From Chloroflexota bacterium (lineage in GTDB: Bacteria; Chloroflexota; Anaerolineae; DTPP01), in assembly GCA_012514615.1 (NCBI GenBank), contig JAAYZY010000019.1, positions 1-6,279 of the forward strand: a DNA stretch of 6,279 bases, in the 5' to 3' direction. This document shows positions 5,710 through 6,279 of the stretch, in pieces. The notes beneath the pieces are model-generated. The model was not told the DNA's origin, ran no database searches, and saw only the letters and a list, made by a program, of their open reading frames with translations. A program made the position numbers and the translations under genes. Each line of letters opens with the position of its first letter. Position 1 is the first letter of the stretch.

Positions 5710-5745
5710 AGTTTTCGCTTCTCCCTACCGTTCGCCTGCGGCAGA

Positions 5746-5755
5746 CGCAATTGCG
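5746..5755. promoter_or_regulatory. CGCAATTGCG palindrome in the rrf2 leader
   Basis: A perfect 10-bp palindrome about 16 nt downstream of the predicted rrf2 transcription start. It is a candidate operator for autoregulation by the Rrf2 protein, though shorter than typical Rrf2-family sites of about 25 bp. Confidence 0.3.
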
Positions 5756-5777
5756 ACCAACACAGAAACCTACAGGC

Positions 5778-5806
5778 AGTATACACGCCTTCGCCGGGTT
5801 TGTCAA
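5778..5806 (-). promoter_or_regulatory. Sigma-70-type promoter of the oxygen-defence operon
   Basis: On the minus strand: TTGACA (5806-5801), exactly 17 bp, then TATACT (5783-5778). The -35 is consensus and the -10 has one mismatch. Predicted start is near 5771, giving a leader of about 62 nt before the rrf2 GTG at 5709. So strong a core promoter is what one expects for a unit held down by a repressor. Confidence 0.82.
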
Positions 5807-5884
5807 GGAAGGTGGTAGCGATGCCTGTACAGAATGCCCCCCGCCGGACCTGTTGCCTGCCCCTGGCCGGCCGTTCTTGACAAA
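5799..5884. repeat. 9-bp inverted repeat covering the two divergent -35 boxes
   Basis: TTTGTCAAG at 5799-5807 and CTTGACAAA at 5876-5884 are perfect inverted copies 68 bp apart. Each contains the -35 hexamer of one of the two divergent promoters. Six of the nine matching bases are explained by both being TTGACA, so shared regulation is only a possibility. I see no other structure in the 277-bp space between the two genes besides the promoters and the palindrome at 5746-5755. Confidence 0.35.
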
Positions 5885-5905
5885 TCGCCTGTTGTGGGCC
5901 AAGAT
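5877..5905 (+). promoter_or_regulatory. Possible promoter of the substrate-binding protein gene
   Basis: TTGACA (5877-5882), a 17-bp spacer, then CAAGAT (5900-5905), which keeps A2, A5 and T6 of the -10 consensus. Start would be near 5912, leaving a leader of about 75 nt before ATG 5987. The -35 is perfect and the -10 weak. Confidence 0.5.
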
Positions 5906-5986
5906 AGGCCTAGCCGCCTGACCTGTGTGGGCCGACGGAACCACTGCCCCAGACCGAGGCGGGCATTGGAGCAAGGAGCGAGAACC

Positions 5987-6279
5987 ATGAAGAAGTTCAC
6001 CCTCTACCAGCCGGTGGTGCGGCTTGCCGATCCCCACGTCTGGAGCGATTCCAAGAACCACCTGAGCCTGCGTTGGGCCATCTACGAACCCCTGGCCGTG
6101 CCCGGCCCTGGCGGGGCCTACCAGCCCTGCCTAGCTGAGCGCTGGGAAAGCGACCCCCAAGGGCGCGTCTGGACCTTCCGCCTGCGCCCACGGGTCGTCT
6201 TCCACAACGGCGGCGCCCTGACGGCGGCCGACGTGGTCGCTTCGCTGGAGCGCGCCTGCTCGCCGCAGATGGTCGGCGA
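5987..6279 (+). CDS. ABC-transporter family-5 substrate-binding protein, N-terminal part
   Basis: 97 complete codons are visible before the window edge. The sequence fits the N-terminal lobe of extracellular solute-binding family 5 (oligopeptide, dipeptide or nickel type): LRWAIYEPLAV (29-39), YQPCLAERWES (46-56), WTFRLRPRVVFHNG (63-76) and LTAADVVASLERA (79-91), the last two being the family hallmark. Start ATG 5987 has AAGGAG (5973-5978) 8 nt upstream. The N-terminus (MKKFTLYQPVVRLADPHVW) has no hydrophobic core and no lipobox, so no export signal is seen, and conserved sequence begins within about 30 residues. Either the protein stays in the cytoplasm, for example as part of an SgrR-like regulator, or the true start lies elsewhere; the frame is open upstream but without hydrophobic residues in a row. 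Ligand unknown. Divergent from the Rrf2 gene. Confidence 0.85.
   Translation, partial: MKKFTLYQPVVRLADPHVWSDSKNHLSLRWAIYEPLAVPGPGGAYQPCLAERWESDPQGRVWTFRLRPRVVFHNGGALTAADVVASLERACSPQMVG

Noticed and set aside
5468..6061. A 197-codon minus-strand frame over the intergenic region
   Set aside because: It overlaps the rrf2 gene in another frame, the divergent promoters and the start of the substrate-binding protein gene, and has no domain signature.
1..6279. tRNA, rRNA, CRISPR array, insertion sequence or phage genes
   Set aside because: No cloverleaf, spaced direct repeats, transposase or integrase signatures, or terminal inverted repeats were seen; the window is nearly filled by the genes listed.

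Overview
This is a GC-rich bacterial window with strong GGAGG-type ribosome binding sites and near-consensus sigma-70-type promoters. The gene content (rubrerythrin, a peroxiredoxin with a predicted selenocysteine, DsrE, cytochrome bd, an archaeal-like cysteine desulfurase relative) suggests an anaerobe or microaerophile that must cope with oxygen. High-GC Bacillota or Chloroflexota would fit, but no marker here fixes the phylum.

Layout. Positions 1-1009 (minus): the N-terminal 336 residues of a NifS/IscS-like protein, truncated by the window edge, with its own promoter at 1058-1086. Positions 1205-5709 (minus): six co-directional genes, in transcription order Rrf2-family Fe-S regulator (5290-5709), rubrerythrin (4730-5233), peroxiredoxin (4085-4687), DsrE-family protein (3621-3977), cydA (2209-3561) and cydB (1205-2203). 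A TTGACA-N17-TATACT promoter at 5778-5806 precedes the regulator, and a terminator-like hairpin at 1148-1172 follows cydB. A second hairpin at 4033-4066 lies between the peroxiredoxin and dsrE genes and may split or attenuate the operon. Positions 5987-6279 (plus): the start of a divergently transcribed family-5 (oligopeptide/nickel type) substrate-binding protein without a visible signal peptide, cut by the window edge.

How it fits together. Cytochrome bd reduces O2 to water at the membrane, while rubrerythrin and peroxiredoxin remove peroxide in the cytoplasm. The Rrf2 protein has three clustered cysteines suited to an Fe-S cluster that could sense O2, NO or Fe-S status. DsrE probably handles persulfide or thiol sulfur. 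Together this reads as an oxygen and peroxide defence operon.

Two points stand out. (1) The peroxiredoxin reads through an in-frame TGA exactly at the peroxidatic cysteine (FTFV-U-PTE), with a bacterial SECIS-like hairpin just downstream. It is a predicted selenoprotein that a standard gene caller would truncate. (2) The cysteine desulfurase relative has Thr instead of the PLP-binding Lys and has changed several other PLP-contacting residues, yet keeps the mobile-loop cysteine. It is probably not a conventional PLP-dependent desulfurase.
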